Positions 48,694 to 59,071 are shown, numbered from the stretch's first letter. The stretch is 64,000 nucleotides of DNA from Fibrisoma montanum (GCF_003583365.1 NZ_QXED01000002.1:310001-374000); one strand, 5' to 3'. Notes: generated by a model from the letters alone, not told the origin. Made by a program: numbers and translations.

Positions 48694-51648
48694 TCAGCCG
48701 AACGCATTGATATGCTTCTGGAAGATAGCTTCAAACTTACTGGCCGCGGCCGTCTGCTTGGATTCGCGGCAGGCTTCGACGATGGTTTGCAGCGTATACA
48801 GATCAGCGTCGGGATTACCGAACCGGCCCTGACCCGACCGGATGTATGTCAGGTTCTGGTCGACGCGGGTAGCCATTGTGTTGGCAATGTCGAGTGCCTT
48901 TTTGGTTTCGCCTACGGCAAACAGGAACCGGACGTAGTTCGACGAAATCTGGTCGTACGGAATGCTCTTGTCCGGCATCACCTGCAGCGAGTAGTTCAGG
49001 ACCTCGCGGGCTTTGCTTTCCTTGCCTTCGCGAATCAGTTGATCGGCGAGACGGAAGAACGCGATCCGGGCCGAAATGGCCGGGGGACCCTTATAGGTTT
49101 CGTCGTAATACACGTGCTCGTTATCCAGACCGCGCCAGAAGGTTTTCTTCATCATGTTGGTATACATGATGTCGGAGTTAACGTACCCATCCGTAGCACC
49201 TGGTATGGCCACCGGCATCAGGCGGTACGCATACCCTTCCAGCTGCATGTAGTTCTTCAGATTCAGGTAATTGTCGCTGGCCAGGGTGCTGGAGAAATAC
49301 AGCGGACGCTGCCAGTTGTTCGTCGCGATCATATCCAGCATGATCAGGTCGGGCTTGTACAGGTCTTTCTTGCCGATGGTCCACTGCAGCGTGTCTTTGA
49401 TGAACGGACGCAGGTTTGCCGGAACAAAGTTTGCCTTGTCAATCGCGGCTTTGTCGAGCGGCATGAACAGCACCGACGACGGCAGGATACTGGTCATTTC
49501 GCCGGTGGTCAGCGGCACCTGAACGGCCTGACTATTGGTCTGAATCAGGTTGATGTACTGCTTCAAGTCAATGCCGTTTTTCACGCCACCCACTTCGTAG
49601 AACGGAATGATGTCGTTCTTGCCTTTATTGAACTGGTCGAATTCGAGCGAGATGGGCAGGGCTTCCGACTCGTAGGTCTTCCGCTTCATCTGCTGGATGT
49701 ACCACTCGGTTCCGAGCAGGCTGAGGTTACACACCCGCACGTCGCGCCGGAAGCCTTCTACTTCCTGCACGTACCAGAGCGGGAACGTATCGTTGTCTCC
49801 GCCGGTGAACAGAATAGCGTTCGGAGCGCAGGAATTCAGCAGGTTTTTGGCGAAGTCGACCGAATGGTAGCGGTTCGAGCGGTCGTGGTTATCCCAGCTT
49901 TTGCTGCCCATCATAACCGGCAGCAGCAGGCAAAGCCCCACAACCAGACCATTCCGCATGGTGTCGGCTTTAACGTACTGCCGTAACCCCTCGGCAATGG
50001 CCATCACGCCCAGACCGAGCCAGATGGCGAAGAAGTAAAACGAACCTACGTAGATGTAGTCCCGTTCGCGGGGTTCCGACGGGGGCGAGTTCAGAAACAC
50101 CTGCAGCGCAATGCCCGTGAAGAGAAACAGCAGCCCGACAATCAGGAAATCGCGCCGACGGCGAAAGTACTGGAACACAATGCCGAACAGCCCCAGCAGG
50201 AACGGCAGCATATAGAAATTGTCGCGGGCTTTGTTCGTTTTAAGCAGATCGGGTACGTTGTCGTTCGATGACCAGGGCAGCAGGTAACCGGCCCCTTCTT
50301 CGTCGCTCTCGCGGCCGGCAAAGTTCCACATCAGGTAGCGCCACCACATGTGGCCAAGCTGGTAGCTAAACAGAAACTCAAGGTTGTCGCCCATGGTTGG
50401 CTTCTGCCCTTCGGCCAGGCCGAGCATCTGGCGGTACAACTGCGGGTGGTTCTGCTGGTTGCTGTATACGCGGGGGAACAGCATCTCATCGCCCGGCTGG
50501 TAGATGTATTCCGGCTGGTGGTCAAACACGACGTACTTGTTGCCTTCCTTTTTCCAGATGGGAGCGCCCTCTTTCTGGTCGATGGGCCGGGCGGTGAAGA
50601 CCGGGCCGTAGATCAGCGAGCGGCTGCCGTACTGCTCCCGCTTCAGGTACGACAGGAAGTTCAGGGCGTCGTCGGGGTTGTTTTCGTTGATGGGTGGGTT
50701 GAAATCCGCCCGAACCAGTACCTGGATGTACGACGAGTAGCCGATCAGCACGAACGCCAGCGCCAGCAGCGAGGTGTTCAGAATCGGGCGCTTCTGACGA
50801 ACTGACCAGATGATAGCGTAGGCCACCGCAGCCAGGAACAGGACGATGAAGAAGGTCATGCCCGAGTTGAACGGCAAGCCAAGCGTATTGACGAAGAACC
50901 GTTCCAGGGCGAAGGCCATACTGGGCAACCCCGGAATGATACCTGAGTTGATGATCCCCAGAATAACAAGACCAATGCCAAACGCAATGGCTCCTCCCCA
51001 GAACGACGGCTTGGCGGTTTTCTTGAAATAATAGATCAGAGCCAGCGCGGGCAGCGTTACGAGGTTCAGCAAGTGAACCCCGATGGACAGACCGGTCAGG
51101 TAGGCAATAAAAATCAACCAGCGATTGGCGGCTGCCTCGTCGGTGATGCGCTCCCAGCGGAAAGCGGCCCACACCACAATGGCCGTAAAGAACGACGACA
51201 TGCCATACACTTCGGCTTCGACGGCCGAGAACCAGAACGTATCGGAGAACGTATAGGACAGCGCACCGACGGCACCGGAGCCAATGACAATGATTTTATC
51301 CGCCAGGGTATAGTCGCTTTCGACTTTGCCCAGCAGTTTCTGCGCCAGCATCGTGATGGTCCAGCACAGGAACAGGATCGTAAAGGCACTCGCCAGTACG
51401 GACGCCATGTTGACCCAGAACGCCACTTTAGCCAGATCGCCGAGGGACATCAGAGAAATGACCCGTCCGAGCAGCAGGAAGAACGGCGCTCCTGGAGGGT
51501 GCGGTACCTGAAGCTTGAACGCACACGCAATGAATTCACCGCAGTCCCAGAAACTGGCCGTCGGTTCAACGGTCATGCCGTAGGTAAACAGCGCCACCGC
51601 GAAGGTAAACCAGCCTGTGAGGGTGTTCAGGCGTTGGAATGATTGCAT
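48694..51648 (-). CDS. DUF2723 (GT117-like) membrane protein, putative protein O-mannosyltransferase
   Basis: A 984-residue multi-span membrane protein. The start MQSFQRLNTLTGWFTFAVAL leads into the DUF2723 hallmark TASFWDCGEFIACAFKLQVP, then HPPGAPFFLLLGR, with the catalytic-type Asp and Glu. About 12 spans cover residues 10-560. The periplasmic C-terminal region (about 570-984) has WYVQEVEGFRRDVRVCNLSL and helical repeats near the end. Bacteroidota homologues and human TMEM260 belong to the GT117 family of O-mannosyltransferases, from memory. It follows folD on the minus strand, with a terminator between. Confidence 0.9.
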   Translation of the reverse strand: MQSFQRLNTLTGWFTFAVALFTYGMTVEPTASFWDCGEFIACAFKLQVPHPPGAPFFLLLGRVISLMSLGDLAKVAFWVNMASVLASAFTILFLCWTITMLAQKLLGKVESDYTLADKIIVIGSGAVGALSYTFSDTFWFSAVEAEVYGMSSFFTAIVVWAAFRWERITDEAAANRWLIFIAYLTGLSIGVHLLNLVTLPALALIYYFKKTAKPSFWGGAIAFGIGLVILGIINSGIIPGLPSMAFALERFFVNTLGLPFNSGMTFFIVLFLAAVAYAIIWSVRQKRPILNTSLLALAFVLIGYSSYIQVLVRADFNPPINENNPDDALNFLSYLKREQYGSRSLIYGPVFTARPIDQKEGAPIWKKEGNKYVVFDHQPEYIYQPGDEMLFPRVYSNQQNHPQLYRQMLGLAEGQKPTMGDNLEFLFSYQLGHMWWRYLMWNFAGRESDEEGAGYLLPWSSNDNVPDLLKTNKARDNFYMLPFLLGLFGIVFQYFRRRRDFLIVGLLFLFTGIALQVFLNSPPSEPRERDYIYVGSFYFFAIWLGLGVMAIAEGLRQYVKADTMRNGLVVGLCLLLPVMMGSKSWDNHDRSNRYHSVDFAKNLLNSCAPNAILFTGGDNDTFPLWYVQEVEGFRRDVRVCNLSLLGTEWYIQQMKRKTYESEALPISLEFDQFNKGKNDIIPFYEVGGVKNGIDLKQYINLIQTNSQAVQVPLTTGEMTSILPSSVLFMPLDKAAIDKANFVPANLRPFIKDTLQWTIGKKDLYKPDLIMLDMIATNNWQRPLYFSSTLASDNYLNLKNYMQLEGYAYRLMPVAIPGATDGYVNSDIMYTNMMKKTFWRGLDNEHVYYDETYKGPPAISARIAFFRLADQLIREGKESKAREVLNYSLQVMPDKSIPYDQISSNYVRFLFAVGETKKALDIANTMATRVDQNLTYIRSGQGRFGNPDADLYTLQTIVEACRESKQTAAASKFEAIFQKHINAFG

Positions 51649-51709
51649 ACAGTTAATAGTTAAACGAAGGCTACTTTAGTATAAACATTGCCCAAAAATA
51701 GCAAAAGAA

Positions 51710-51734
51710 AGCCCCCGCCGGGCAGCAGGGGGCT
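51710..51734 (-). terminator. Terminator of folD
   Basis: AGCCCCC (51710-51716) and GGGGGCT (51728-51734), followed on the minus strand by a T-rich stretch. It separates folD from the DUF2723 gene. Confidence 0.75.
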
Positions 51735-51763
51735 GTTAAAGTTTGTTAAGGCTTTGCTGGTCG

Positions 51764-52657
51764 TCAGAAGCCGGTGTATACCTCGCCCCGGGCGGCCTTT
51801 ACGGTGTTCTGCATCAGCGAACAGATCGTCATCAGCCCAACTCCGCCCGGAACGGGCGTAATGTAGCTGGTCCGGGGGGCCACCTCGTCGAATTTTACGT
51901 CTCCTTTGAGCGCGAAGCCGCTTTTTTTGGTGGCATCCGGTACGCGTTCCAGACCTACGTCGATCACCACTGCGCCATCCTTCACCATATCGGCAGTAAT
52001 GAATTCCGGACGACCCAGGGCGGCAATCAGGATGTCGGCCGAACGGCAGATGTCGGGCAGGTTCTGCGTGCGGCTGTGCGTGATCGTAACGGTACAGTTG
52101 CCGGGGTACGTATTGCGCTGCATCAGAATGGCCATCGGCAGCCCCACGATCTGGCTCCGGCCGACCACGACGCAGTGCTTGCCGGCGGTTTTGATGTCGT
52201 AGCGCTTCAACATTTCCAGAATCCCCTGTGGCGTAGCCGAGATATAAGCCGGAAGTCCTTTCGCCATGCGGCCAATGTTGATCGGATGGAAGCCGTCCAC
52301 ATCCTTGGCTGGGTGGATGGTTTCCATCACTTTATCGGCGGAGATGTGGTCGGGGAGGGGGAGTTGCACAATCAGCCCGTCCATATCGGGGTTATTGTTT
52401 ACGTCACGCACCGCATTGAGCAGTTCCTCTTCCGTAACCGTATCGTCGAAGCGGATCAGCGTCGATTTCATGCCTACTTCTTCGCAGCTTTTCATCTTGC
52501 TGGCGACGTAGGTTTCACTGCGGCCGAGGGTACCGACCAGTATGGCAACGAGGTGCGGAATCTTGCCGCCCTGTTCGCGGATCTGGGCCACTTCGGCCGC
52601 GATTTCCTGTTTAATCTGTGCTGATAGAAATTTGCCGTCGAGGAGTTGCATGGGCAT
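51764..52657 (-). CDS. folD: Bifunctional methylenetetrahydrofolate dehydrogenase/cyclohydrolase FolD
   Basis: A 297-residue cytosolic enzyme that interconverts 5,10-methylene-, methenyl- and 10-formyl-tetrahydrofolate. Signature [16 protein letters not shown] holds the catalytic Tyr and Lys. Farther on are [13 protein letters not shown], the nucleotide-binding [18 protein letters not shown], and [18 protein letters not shown]. The start may be 52657 or 52651, both ATG. Length is normal. A CTTTGCG-type repeat lies just upstream. Confidence 0.97.
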   Translation of the reverse strand: MPMQLLDGKFLSAQIKQEIAAEVAQIREQGGKIPHLVAILVGTLGRSETYVASKMKSCEEVGMKSTLIRFDDTVTEEELLNAVRDVNNNPDMDGLIVQLPLPDHISADKVMETIHPAKDVDGFHPINIGRMAKGLPAYISATPQGILEMLKRYDIKTAGKHCVVVGRSQIVGLPMAILMQRNTYPGNCTVTITHSRTQNLPDICRSADILIAALGRPEFITADMVKDGAVVIDVGLERVPDATKKSGFALKGDVKFDEVAPRTSYITPVPGGVGLMTICSLMQNTVKAARGEVYTGF

Positions 52658-52659
52658 AT

Positions 52660-52744
52660 CTTTGCGTTCTTAGCGAAACCTTTGCGTCGTAGCAGCTAAA
52701 AAATTACCGCAACGACGCAAAGGATGGCGCAAAGGTCGCAAAGG
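52660..52744. repeat. Intergenic CTTTGCG/CGCAAAG repeat element
   Basis: The words CTTTGCG (52660) and CCTTTGCGTCGT (52679-52690) face ACGACGCAAAGG (52712-52723), GCGCAAAGG (52727-52735) and TCGCAAAGG (52736-52744). The 12-nt pair is an exact inverted repeat. It is a compact palindromic cluster between the folD and DUF4385 genes. Sequences built on this word are frequent in Bacteroidota intergenic DNA, from memory. Confidence 0.7.
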
Positions 52745-52752
52745 ATTAGCAA

Positions 52753-53253
52753 CTACCCATATTTTTCCTGCCACTCCTTTTTCAGGCGTTTGTAATCGTC
52801 GTCTTCGCGGGCCTGCAGGTATTTTCCGTAAAAGATCCGGGCGCTTTCAGCCTTGACGGGGTCTTCGTCGCGGGGGAGCTGATCGCGCCCGTGCGCCCCG
52901 GAGCGACCTTTCTGATCGGCGGGGACGGGACCGTCGTACTTCTGACCGGTTCGGTGGTTGGCGTAACGCCGGGAGCGGGTGTAGCCCATTTGCAGAAACT
53001 TTCTGGCCATGTCCATGCCCACGAAATCGCCTTTTGTCTTGTACTCCAGAAAAAGCTGGTAAATAGTTTCGGACGATTCGCGGGCGATGTCGGGCGTTTT
53101 AAATTTCCAGTACGGCAGAATCTCTGACTTGTAGGGTTCTACCAGCAGTACGCCCTGTTCACCCTTCCCGACACGGTATAGTTCAGGATGCTCGCGCAGG
53201 TTCAGGTTCCGGTAGTCGAGGTCATAGTTGAAGGCCTTGTCCAATTTTGCCAT
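52753..53253 (-). CDS. DUF4385 family protein
   Basis: The ATG at 53253 gives a 166-residue protein (MAKLDKAFNYDLDYRNLNLR); a frame opens upstream to 53409 but that part overlaps the divergent DUF1349 gene. Family phrases are YRVGKGEQGVLLVEPYKSEI, YWKFKTPDIARESSETIYQL and FVGMDMARKFLQMGYTRSRR. Soluble, cytosolic, function unknown. Ends KKEWQEKYG. Confidence 0.85.
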   Translation of the reverse strand: MAKLDKAFNYDLDYRNLNLREHPELYRVGKGEQGVLLVEPYKSEILPYWKFKTPDIARESSETIYQLFLEYKTKGDFVGMDMARKFLQMGYTRSRRYANHRTGQKYDGPVPADQKGRSGAHGRDQLPRDEDPVKAESARIFYGKYLQAREDDDYKRLKKEWQEKYG

Positions 53254-53320
53254 CGTCGTTGCGTATGGGTTGTACGTAGGGTAAACTAAGTTTGGTAACT
53301 TTCGCCAAAAACCAAGCGGT

Positions 53321-53860
53321 ATGATCTGGCATAATGAACCGGCAAACTGGTCGGAAGATGGCGATATGGTACAGGTACGGGTGGAGGGTGGTACCGACTT
53401 CTGGTGCATTACCCACTATGATTTCGTCCGCCACAACGGCCATTTTTACTATAAAGAACAAGCCGGCGATTTTGTTGCCAGTGTGAAGGTGACCGGCCAG
53501 TATGCCGACCTCTACGATCAGGCCGGACTGATGCTCCGGCTCGACGAACAGCACTGGATCAAGACCGGCATCGAATACGTTGACGAACGCCAGAATGTGA
53601 GCGCGGTCGTAACCCGCGAATTCTCCGACTGGTCGGTCAGCCCGCAGGATCACAATCCGCCTACTGTTTATCTGCGCCTGACCCGGCAGGGCGATGCCGT
53701 CCGGATCGATTACTCGTTCGATGACTTTGTGTACCACATGCTTCGGATGGCCTATTTTCCGCCGGCTGTTCCGGTGCAGATCGGTCTGATGGCAGCCGCG
53801 CCCGATGGCCGGGGTTTCAACGTAACGTTCGAGCGGTTTACGGTGCTGGATATTTCGTGA
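53321..53860 (+). CDS. DUF1349 family protein (concanavalin-like fold)
   Basis: A 179-residue protein: MIWHNEPANWSEDGDMVQVR, then TDFWCITHYDFVRHNGHFYY, DLYDQAGLMLRLDEQHWIKT and GLMAAAPDGRGFNVTFERF. This is the DUF1349 regulation-of-enolase-1-like beta-sandwich. Without signal peptide it is cytosolic. Function of the family is unclear. It is divergent from the DUF4385 gene, with only 67 nt between the starts. Confidence 0.88.
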   Translation: MIWHNEPANWSEDGDMVQVRVEGGTDFWCITHYDFVRHNGHFYYKEQAGDFVASVKVTGQYADLYDQAGLMLRLDEQHWIKTGIEYVDERQNVSAVVTREFSDWSVSPQDHNPPTVYLRLTRQGDAVRIDYSFDDFVYHMLRMAYFPPAVPVQIGLMAAAPDGRGFNVTFERFTVLDIS

Positions 53861-53884
53861 AACGTAGGAAGTGACGCTACAGAG

Positions 53885-56800
53885 CTATTGCCTGATTATT
53901 CGAAAGGTTCGTTGTCGGTTACCGGCTTGCGCCCTGAGAATGTAGACTCCGGCCGGATAGGATGCCATCGGGATAATGCGGGTACCTCCATTTTTGATTG
54001 GCGTTTCCTGTTGGAGTATGTACTGGCCATTTATGTTTGTCAGCGTTAATGAAAGGGTATCTGCTTCGCAGGCAAACACACTCACCCGAATATTGTCGCT
54101 GGTTGGGTTTGGAAACACAATGGCTTCCAGGACGGTTTCGTCATAAGACTGCCCGAAAACCTCAACGGTCATCTTGGCTTTACCAGGAACAATGGTACCA
54201 TAGCCGCAGGTTGGTGTATAAACATCTAGTAAACAGTATTGCTGAGAGGTGTCCACCTGCGGGCGTATCACATGCGTCGTGCTGGGAGCGCCGAAGCCGT
54301 CCACGACGCTGTAGTAGGCGCTGGCCAAGGCGTACCGAAACGGTGGGATTCCTGTAAAATTGATCACTATAGTTGCTGAATCGCCTTTGTTAAGCTTCTG
54401 ATCAGTGCTACTGATTAAGGCCGTTACGGGTGGAGAGATCGCAATAGGGTAGGCCGTTGATGACCCCACTACCGCTGGACTGCTGGAAGTGACTCGCATG
54501 CGGTACGTACGACCGGTTGGCTGATTAGCGGGTAGCGTAAACCGGAATTCTGAACGAGCACCCGGCGGGTTGGAGACAACGGTTTGGTAATTCTGACCTG
54601 TCGAGTCAGACAATTGCAGGGCGAAAACATTATCGGCGTTGAAACTTCCAGTTGGTTTGAAGCTTACGATGGATTCCTTTGCAGCGCATAGCGTATTGAA
54701 GTTACTTGTGTAGTCAATGTCGATCGACGGGTTGGTACGGGGTATAACAACTACAGTGGCTTCGCCGGAAACGGTCCCATTACCGCACTGGTTCGAAACC
54801 ATGTTCAATCGGTAGGTGGTCGTCTGTGTTGGTTTAACTTCCACTGTTCCCGTTTCAAAAAAGCCCTTGATTAACTGGCCATTCGTAAATTGAACACTTC
54901 TTTCAGAGCCGTCACCCGTTACAACTATGGGAATGTAGGCAGATTGGCCTGGGTAGATCGTGGTGGTGCTTGGAAGAAGCTGAGCCTGGGGTAATTGCGC
55001 TATGGATACATTGTCAATATCATACTGAAAAGCAGGGTTTGAAGAGATCATCGTAATCGATCCGGACACGAGTGTCGGCATTGTCGTCGGCAGGGTAAAG
55101 GTAATCGGGCCCTGCAGTTGTTTGGTCTTGGCAAGCACATAAGCGTCGCCATAGGGGAATGAACGAAAAACAAATGTAAACGCATTGTCAGCGGCAAACT
55201 CGCCAACGGTTTTGTAGTTCAGCCGCATGGTACGGTTGCGGCAAAGCGGATTGTTATCCAGCGAAAATTGCTTGATAGCGGGTTGAAAACTAACCTCCAC
55301 GCGTCCCTCGACCGGCATGTACCCGCAGGCGCTCACGGCTTGCCGTACAGTAAAAACGCCGGCCTGATAGAAGGGTACGTTCACCGTACCTTCAGATTGA
55401 TTGTAGGAAGTAAGGGCTGTTCCATTGTTTAGCCAGATCAAAGCAGGTCGGGCTCCCTCTGTAAGGGCTACGGTTCCATTACTGGCATCACTGTTCCGAT
55501 CAATTTGCAACTTGCCATCAATACCGCCCGTAAGCCGAACGCTGCCCACTTTGTTAATAAATATTGAGTATTCAACATCTGATGTTGCCGACAAAACCGA
55601 ATCGCCCAGCATCACTACCAGTTGCACACTATACTGACCAGTAGGATTAGGGACCGAATCAACCCGGATGGTGGCTGGAGACACCGGGTCCAAAACTGTA
55701 AGTTTGTGCAGGAACTTCCTCCCGGGGCCAATCAGTCGGGCTTCCAGCCGGGCCGCGGCCGGAAAATTGCCGCGTTGTAGATAAGGTAATCGCAAAATGG
55801 CACCTTCGCAGCGGATATGGCGCTGAGAGCGTGATGACAGGTCGCCAGCTGACAGGATTTCGGGTTTGACATCAGCCTGCGTTACCTTTTTGGGGATCAT
55901 TACCGGCGAGTTCTGAAGAACAACGGGTACGTTGCAGCCACCGGAGGCCGACACCAGGCTGTAGGAGGCAGGGGTTTGATTTGATACGAACACATTGGTT
56001 TCGTACGTATCACTGGTACGTTCCAGTCCGTTGGAGAGCCGGAAGGAAAACGGAGGACGGCTTTCGGAAAAACGGACAACAAGTGTTATAGGTTGATCAG
56101 AGAAGCTATTTTCTGAATAGGATAAATTTACCACCGTGCGGCCGGTTATGGCCACGCGAACCGGTGAACTGGTCTGGCCTGTTGCCACTGATCGGGCCCT
56201 CAGCCAATATATTCCTGATTGTGCGGGAAGTTTCAGGCCAAGTTGCCCCGGCCGTACGGAACCGGTCAGATACGTATCCGACCAAACACCTTCCTGGGCT
56301 GAATATTCAATGCGGTAGGAGGGAGTATCGGCCAGATTTGTGACCCGGATACTTACTTGTATCGAATCGCCCGGGCAATAGTCGGCTGTCGTAGTCTGTG
56401 GATAGAAGGTGGGCAACTGCAGGGCCAGCACAGAGGCTGTTGGTTGCCTGACGCGGAGTTCAACCCCGCCCGCTATCGAGCCCAAACCGCATTCGTTGCG
56501 AACCGATGTTAAATTGTACACAGTACTTGCTTTATCTGCATACACGTATACGAATTCATCTGCATCAGCACGTGTACGTAGCCGAACAGACTGACCATCC
56601 GACAACGTAGCGACAAACTGGCTGGATGTGGTACCGGTTTCAAGGGCCAGAACACGCACGCCCGGCCTGTCATACGTGTAACTGGCTAATTGAGTCGAGT
56701 AAGGCTCACTGATTTTTAGACGGGCAACAGGTGGAGCTTTGATTGTCAGCGAAAAGGTAGAAGAACGGTCTGCCAGCCCATCTGTAACAGCGGCCAGAGA

Positions 56801-58216
56801 GTAAGCCCCCGGTTTAATGGAAGGAGGTATCTGAAAACGCAAACGCTGCCCGTCCAGGATGGTGGCCGTAATACTGGTTGTGCCCAGGAGCAGGGGGATC
56901 GTTGAGCCAGAAGCTATGAGAAAGTTGGCGTGGTAATAGGCCGTAACGGATGCACCTGTGCAGGCTTCGTAACTGTTCAGCGAATCAAGGATGATCCCTG
57001 GTCGCACGTTTACCGTGTAACTGACTGGTCTATCAATCGTGGCAAATCCGCAAATAGCCGATTGAACGGCGCGTATTGTGTAAACCGTGCGTTGTGTTGG
57101 ATAGACCACCCGACTGATCACACCTGCTGACGTGTAAGGATCATTTTCGGCGATGTACCCATCTTCAAATACCATTCGCGCATAGAGAGCGTCATAGGTA
57201 CCACTTAACATAGCCCGGCTACCAAACGGAATGGTTTGAACCGGATTACTGATGGAAAAGGTGTTTGTTCGGGTGACCTGCACAAAATCGGTGCCTGGAA
57301 TATCGGCGCGTAATTTGGGGGAGTCAGATCGGATGGAGACGTGATACTGTCCAGGTTTAATCGTGCCCGGGGCCGTTATATCGAATATACCCACCGACGA
57401 TGTTGGTGAAACCGAGGCCCGGTATGACTGGCCGGTCGATCCCATGGTTGGGGTTAGTATGGCATACAACGTGATCGTGGCGGGTAGGGGTTTCTCAGTG
57501 ACCAGTTTGATCGAAAAAGGCTTACCGGCACAAACGTTGGTTGTGCCAAACTGAAGGATATGAATAGCAATTGGATTGACAGCAGCAGAGAGGGTTTTCG
57601 GCGATACGTTGCCGATGCCACATTGATTTGACACCTGGCTGACCTGGTAAGTAAACGACTTCTCAGCTAATCGCATAATCTCGTTTGAGAAGTCACTCAT
57701 CGTATGAGTGCTGCTATCATTGAGCGTAACCCGATATGGGCTGCCTCCGCTGAGCTGCAGTTGAAACCTGAGTGCGCTCAACGGGTTCACTTGCAGGCTA
57801 TCCGTGCTGATCCCGTTTGGGTACAATGGGCTTTGTTGTAGTCCTTCTGTTTTGGCACTGATCAGGCCAGCGGTTGGTAAACTGAGCACATCAACCTCGA
57901 CAGTATTGGAGGTTAACATTGGGTTAGTGGTAAGGACCCGAAGGTATGCTTTGCGTTCAGCTGGTAGACTACCGGGGAGGGTTGTTTCAAGGGTGGCTGC
58001 AGCTACAAAGCGGCTACTGAGTGATTGCCAGTTCGCTCCATCAGTACTTACCTGAGCAGTGAATTGATTATCGGCGGCAAATTCATTTTTTGTTTCAAGA
58101 TCCAACCGAATCGGCTGGTTACGGCAAGCCCGGCCGACGCTACTGATAGAAAGCTGTTGAGCAAAACTCAGAGAGCCGATTTGAATCAGGAGTAGTGTAA
58201 AAATAAGAAAGCGCAT
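53885..58216 (-). CDS. Giant secreted repeat protein with T9SS sorting domain
   Basis: The ATG at 58216 gives a signal peptide (MRFLIFTLLLIQIGSLSFAQ); an ATG at 58240 would add 8 residues. About 1443 residues of repeating beta-sandwich units follow. Recurrent phrases such as FAADNxFT, GNGTVSGEA or GIGNVSPKTL and YTLxxVSNxCG show about ten related Ig-like modules with conserved Cys. The last 80 residues (IVFPNPTSDNIRVSV, YPAGVYILRAQAG and FRIIRQ) are the type A T9SS C-terminal sorting domain. It is exported by the type IX system and anchored on the surface; a structural or adhesive role is inferred. Confidence 0.85.
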   Translation of the reverse strand: MRFLIFTLLLIQIGSLSFAQQLSISSVGRACRNQPIRLDLETKNEFAADNQFTAQVSTDGANWQSLSSRFVAAATLETTLPGSLPAERKAYLRVLTTNPMLTSNTVEVDVLSLPTAGLISAKTEGLQQSPLYPNGISTDSLQVNPLSALRFQLQLSGGSPYRVTLNDSSTHTMSDFSNEIMRLAEKSFTYQVSQVSNQCGIGNVSPKTLSAAVNPIAIHILQFGTTNVCAGKPFSIKLVTEKPLPATITLYAILTPTMGSTGQSYRASVSPTSSVGIFDITAPGTIKPGQYHVSIRSDSPKLRADIPGTDFVQVTRTNTFSISNPVQTIPFGSRAMLSGTYDALYARMVFEDGYIAENDPYTSAGVISRVVYPTQRTVYTIRAVQSAICGFATIDRPVSYTVNVRPGIILDSLNSYEACTGASVTAYYHANFLIASGSTIPLLLGTTSITATILDGQRLRFQIPPSIKPGAYSLAAVTDGLADRSSTFSLTIKAPPVARLKISEPYSTQLASYTYDRPGVRVLALETGTTSSQFVATLSDGQSVRLRTRADADEFVYVYADKASTVYNLTSVRNECGLGSIAGGVELRVRQPTASVLALQLPTFYPQTTTADYCPGDSIQVSIRVTNLADTPSYRIEYSAQEGVWSDTYLTGSVRPGQLGLKLPAQSGIYWLRARSVATGQTSSPVRVAITGRTVVNLSYSENSFSDQPITLVVRFSESRPPFSFRLSNGLERTSDTYETNVFVSNQTPASYSLVSASGGCNVPVVLQNSPVMIPKKVTQADVKPEILSAGDLSSRSQRHIRCEGAILRLPYLQRGNFPAAARLEARLIGPGRKFLHKLTVLDPVSPATIRVDSVPNPTGQYSVQLVVMLGDSVLSATSDVEYSIFINKVGSVRLTGGIDGKLQIDRNSDASNGTVALTEGARPALIWLNNGTALTSYNQSEGTVNVPFYQAGVFTVRQAVSACGYMPVEGRVEVSFQPAIKQFSLDNNPLCRNRTMRLNYKTVGEFAADNAFTFVFRSFPYGDAYVLAKTKQLQGPITFTLPTTMPTLVSGSITMISSNPAFQYDIDNVSIAQLPQAQLLPSTTTIYPGQSAYIPIVVTGDGSERSVQFTNGQLIKGFFETGTVEVKPTQTTTYRLNMVSNQCGNGTVSGEATVVVIPRTNPSIDIDYTSNFNTLCAAKESIVSFKPTGSFNADNVFALQLSDSTGQNYQTVVSNPPGARSEFRFTLPANQPTGRTYRMRVTSSSPAVVGSSTAYPIAISPPVTALISSTDQKLNKGDSATIVINFTGIPPFRYALASAYYSVVDGFGAPSTTHVIRPQVDTSQQYCLLDVYTPTCGYGTIVPGKAKMTVEVFGQSYDETVLEAIVFPNPTSDNIRVSVFACEADTLSLTLTNINGQYILQQETPIKNGGTRIIPMASYPAGVYILRAQAGNRQRTFRIIRQ

Positions 58217-58324
58217 ATGCGGTGTGAATGGATCAGGCATTGCGCGAAAATTAGATAATAAAGTTTTATAAGCATGATAAATGTCTCAACTATTGTTTGC
58301 GGTGGGTTGATAGCCTGGTAGGTA

Positions 58325-58957
58325 TTACGGGGCCAGCCATTGCCTGCCTGTTTCGTCGCCCTGGTACGTAAACTGCGCCCGGGTCTGTCCGGCGCGGCTC
58401 AGGTGCAGGTAGTCCATCCGGAGCACCTGACAGGCAATCACCGCGAAGTTGACGCGCCCCGCTTCGCTTTCTTCCTGACTCGGAAGCTCTTCGCCCAGTC
58501 GCTCCGGAAAGCCAGGATAAGGACCGGGTTGCCCGCTGCCGGGCTGCTGCTCGGACAGGTACGTTTTGCGGCCACCGACCCAGAGTTTCTGCCACTGCTC
58601 ATCGGCTACGTTATCGTTGAGGTGAATGGTGGTCCGGACCACCAGCCGGAGCTGGATTTGCCGGTCGTCGTCCCAGAATAACAGCGTAGCCTGTGGGTTG
58701 GCTTTTAACTGAGTCACTTTGCCGGCTCGCCGGTCGGTGTGAAACCAGATGCATTTCTGAACCTCATCGGCCTGCCGCAGAACAACGGTTCGGGCGTCGG
58801 CACCATCATCCAGGCGGGTGGCTATGGTACAGGTTTTAAACCCGTCTTTTTTTCGTTGCGGGGCGGAGACAAGCTGCTTCCAGGCGTCGCGTTCGAGGTC
58901 GGCGAGGGTTCGGGGAAGATTGTCGATGACGACGGTCGGTTGATTAGTGGGGTTCAT
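58325..58957 (-). CDS. Pyridoxamine 5'-phosphate oxidase-like flavoprotein
   Basis: The ATG at 58957 gives a 210-residue protein starting MNPTNQPTVVIDNLPRTLAD; the frame is open further upstream. The split-barrel fold is suggested by KKDGFKTCTIATRLDDGADA, then RTVVLRQADEV, WFHTDRRAGKVTQLKANPQA and LLFWDDDRQIQLRL, the FMN-binding pattern of the PNPOx family. The C-terminus has ACQVLRMDYLHLSRAGQTRA. It is likely a general FMN-dependent oxidase or reductase, not assigned to pyridoxine metabolism by neighbours. Confidence 0.85.
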   Translation of the reverse strand: MNPTNQPTVVIDNLPRTLADLERDAWKQLVSAPQRKKDGFKTCTIATRLDDGADARTVVLRQADEVQKCIWFHTDRRAGKVTQLKANPQATLLFWDDDRQIQLRLVVRTTIHLNDNVADEQWQKLWVGGRKTYLSEQQPGSGQPGPYPGFPERLGEELPSQEESEAGRVNFAVIACQVLRMDYLHLSRAGQTRAQFTYQGDETGRQWLAP

Positions 58958-59071
58958 AGATAAATTCAGGGAGTTCGTCGGTAATGCTATACGATCTACA
59001 ACCGACGGTGTAAGTTTGTAGTTATGAATTTGGTGGAGAACGTTCGGACAGAACACGACACCACAACCCTG

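Noticed and set aside
48712-49986. 424-codon open frame on the plus strand inside the DUF2723 gene
   Set aside because: It is the complement of a strongly supported membrane protein gene, has no recognisable domain and has the skewed composition of a mirror frame. The same applies to the long minus-strand frames at 7500-8528 and 60303-61640.
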